The notes beneath the pieces were generated by a model. It was not told the DNA's origin, did not search any database, and saw only the letters and a program-made list of their open reading frames with translations. From Schoenoplectus triqueter (lineage: Eukaryota > Streptophyta > Magnoliopsida > Poales > Cyperaceae): a stretch of 64,000 nucleotides of DNA. This document shows positions 62,135 through 64,000 of the stretch, piece after piece. The translations under genes and the position numbers were made by a program. Within the stretch, counting starts at the first letter, position 1. The number at the start of each line of letters is the position of its first letter. Where the stretch lies: assembly GCA_964058805.1 (NCBI GenBank), contig CAXKVV010000579.1, positions 1 through 64,000 on the forward strand. The letters run 5' to 3'.

Positions 62135-64000
62135 CATGGAGTAAGATGCATTTAAAACTGCTGTTTAAATAAGTTGTTTGCGTTTTTTTAATTTTTTTTG
62201 GCTGCATAACTACACATAACTTCGCACAAATTAATATGATTACTCCTAATTAAGCCTATTATAAGGTTGTCTAATGAACAATCCAATATGAACATCCTGT
62301 AACGGTGATTTTTCACAAAACATTAATAAGATACATTTGAAACTGCTGTTTGAACAAGTTGTGTAAGATTTTCAAACTTTATTGCCTCATAACCACATAT
62401 AATTTCGTAAAAATTAATATAATTACTCCTAGTTATGCCTATTAGAATATTATCCAACTAATACTTCAATATGAATATCCTACGACGCTATGTTTGCACA
62501 AAACATTAGTAAGATGCATTAAAAAAACAGCAGTTTAAACTAGTTGAATGATTTTTTAATTTTTTTCCTGCATAACTTCAAAGAATTTCGTGAAAATTAA
62601 TATTATTACTTCTAATTATGCCAATTATATAATTATCTAATTAAAACTTCGATATGAATGTTCTATGATGCTGATTTGGCACAAGACATAAGTAAGATGC
62701 ATTAAAGCTGCTGTTTAAACAAGTTGATTGATTTTTTTTTTATTTTTGGCCCCGTAAATACACATAATTTCGTGCAAATAATTATAATTTACTCGTAATT
62801 ATGTCTATTATAAGAGTGTTCAATTAACACTTCGATATGAACATTCTACGACACTATTTTTCCTCAAAACGTAAGTAAGATGCATTAGAAACAGCTATTT
62901 AAAAAAGTTATTTCAGTATTTCGCATAATTACACATAATTTCTTACAAATTAATATATTTCTTCTATGTATGCCTATTATGAGATATTCTAATTAAAACT
63001 TCGAGATGAACATTCTAGGACACCAATTTTGCACAAAACATAAGAAAGATGCATTGAAAACAGCCGTTTAAACAATTTATTTGTGTTTTTCAAATTTTTT
63101 GGCTGCATAACTACACAAAATTTCTTATAAATTAAGACAATTACTCTTAAATGTACCTATTATAAGATTTTTCAGTTAAAACATGGATATGAATATTCTA
63201 CAACACTAATTTTGCACAAAACATAAGTAAGATGCACTAAAAACTGCTGTTTAAACAAGTTATTTGAGTTTTTCGTAATTTTTGGCCGCATAACTACATA
63301 TAATTTCGTGCAAATTAATACAATTACTCCTAATTATGCCTATTATAATATTGTCCAATTAAAGCATCGATATGAATATTCTATAACGCTAATATTGCAC
63401 AAAACATAAGTAAGATGCGTTAAAACTGCTGTTTAGACAAGTTATTTGGGTTTATGAAAATTTTTATCCGCACGATCACACTTTTTTTCGTACAAATTAA
63501 AATTATTATAACTGATTACGCCTATTATAAGATTGTCCTTTTAAAACTTCGATATTAATATTCCATTACGCTAATTTTGCGGAAAACATAAGTATGATGC
63601 ATTAAAAATTGTTGTTTAAACAAGTTGTTTGAGTTTTTAATAATTTTTGGCCGCATAACTACATTTAATTTCATGCAAGTTAATACAATTGCTCCTAATT
63701 ACGCCTATTATAAAGAAATTCAATTAAAACTTCGATATGAATATTCTATAATGCTAATATTGCACAAAACATAAGTAAGATGCGCTAAAAACTGCCGTTT
63801 AAACAAGTTATTTGGATTTATGAATTTTTTTGGCCGCATAACTACACATAATTTGGTGCAAATTAACAAAATTAATCCTAATTATGCCTAATACAGGATT
63901 GTCAAATTAACACTTCGATATGAATATCATAGGGCTAATTTTTCATAAGACATAAGTCGGATACATTAGAAATTGCTGTTTAAACAAGTTATTAAAGATT
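62135..64000. repeat. HOR copy 17, cut by window end (1,866 bp seen)
   Basis: Type B, GGCACAAG, T-tract 10, but with M9 CCATTACG, which otherwise occurs only in copies 2-4. It ends within M11, so the array continues beyond the window. Confidence 0.93.

Larger units (their letters stand above)
30741..64000. repeat. Higher-order satellite array, 11-mer HOR of ~1,965 bp, 16 full copies plus one partial
   Basis: The shortened monomer M1 (CGACATGGAGTAAGATGC) marks every copy. Its 'C' of CATGG is at 30741, 32705, 34670, 36634, 38597, 40560, 42526, 44492, 46460, 48426, 50369, 52333, 54299, 56242, 58206, 60171 and 62135. Spacing is 1,963-1,968 bp except two units of 1,943. Within a unit, box spacings from M1 to M11 are 152, 183, 183, 183, 169, 182, 183, 182, 183, 183 and 181 bp. 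Monomers within a unit differ strongly, whereas equivalent monomers in different units differ at only a few positions. The array runs past the right end. No gene or other insertion lies inside. Confidence 0.97.

Noticed and set aside
30741..64000. CRISPR-like array
   Set aside because: Repeats are ~182-bp adjoining monomers in a ~1,965-bp unit without unique spacers, in plant DNA; it is satellite DNA.
30741..64000. CENP-B box in the monomers
   Set aside because: No match to the YTTCGTTGGAARCGGGA consensus; TTCG in the TTCGATATG box is shared by chance over four bases.
27130..64000. Assembly artefact from repeated copying of one unit
   Set aside because: Units carry distinct private changes (copies 1, 9, 15), linked variant blocks and different T-tract lengths, so they are separate genomic copies; the exact copy number still needs long-read confirmation.

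Overview
The window is nuclear DNA from a flowering plant. The evidence is several decayed plant LINE copies with (TTG)n-type tails, an LTR primer-binding site complementary to initiator tRNA-Met, a fragment of a plant DExH-box RNA helicase with a GT-AG intron, Helitron and hAT-like non-autonomous elements, and a satellite array with ~182-bp monomers. The DNA is very AT-rich. The species or clade cannot be read from the sequence. I see no intact protein-coding gene: every coding signal is a fragment, is frameshifted, or rests on one or two isolated exon-like segments.

Layout. 1-4,580: four LINE pieces, three on + and one on -. 5,243-5,333: an isolated exon-like segment. 7,393-9,640: an LTR-retrotransposon remnant (short 5' LTR, primer-binding site, decayed interior), followed by another LINE tail. 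10,070-16,900: a decayed minus-strand gene region with a CpG-rich leader-like segment at its upstream end, a DExH helicase fragment, several candidate exons, a 439/432-bp tandem duplication and a seven-period array of ~345-bp hairpin-bearing repeats. 17,100-21,000: a hairpin, a hAT-like MITE with 8-bp target duplication, two short Helitrons and an (AT)16 tract. 21,870-25,740: a decayed reading frame and a ~1-kb inverted repeat around a ~1.1-kb spacer. 26,860-27,045: two exon-like segments.

From about 27,130 to the right-hand end the window is satellite DNA, interrupted once by a 1,186-bp solo LTR with a perfect 5-bp target duplication. The satellite is a higher-order repeat (HOR). Eleven monomers (nine of 181-183 bp, one of 169 bp, one of 152 bp) form a ~1,965-bp unit. 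I count 16 complete units plus a 17th cut by the window end, and these differ by few substitutions. The left edge holds older, more divergent monomers in the same order. It includes a full-length version of the monomer that is shortened by 33 bp in every HOR copy, and a precise in-register fusion of two monomers. The right part shows duplicated blocks of several HORs, marked by paired 10-bp deletions.

The window therefore looks like the boundary between a transposon-rich, gene-decayed flank and a large, actively homogenised satellite array, plausibly centromeric or pericentromeric. Centromere identity is inference from monomer size and HOR structure; nothing in the bases proves CENH3 binding.
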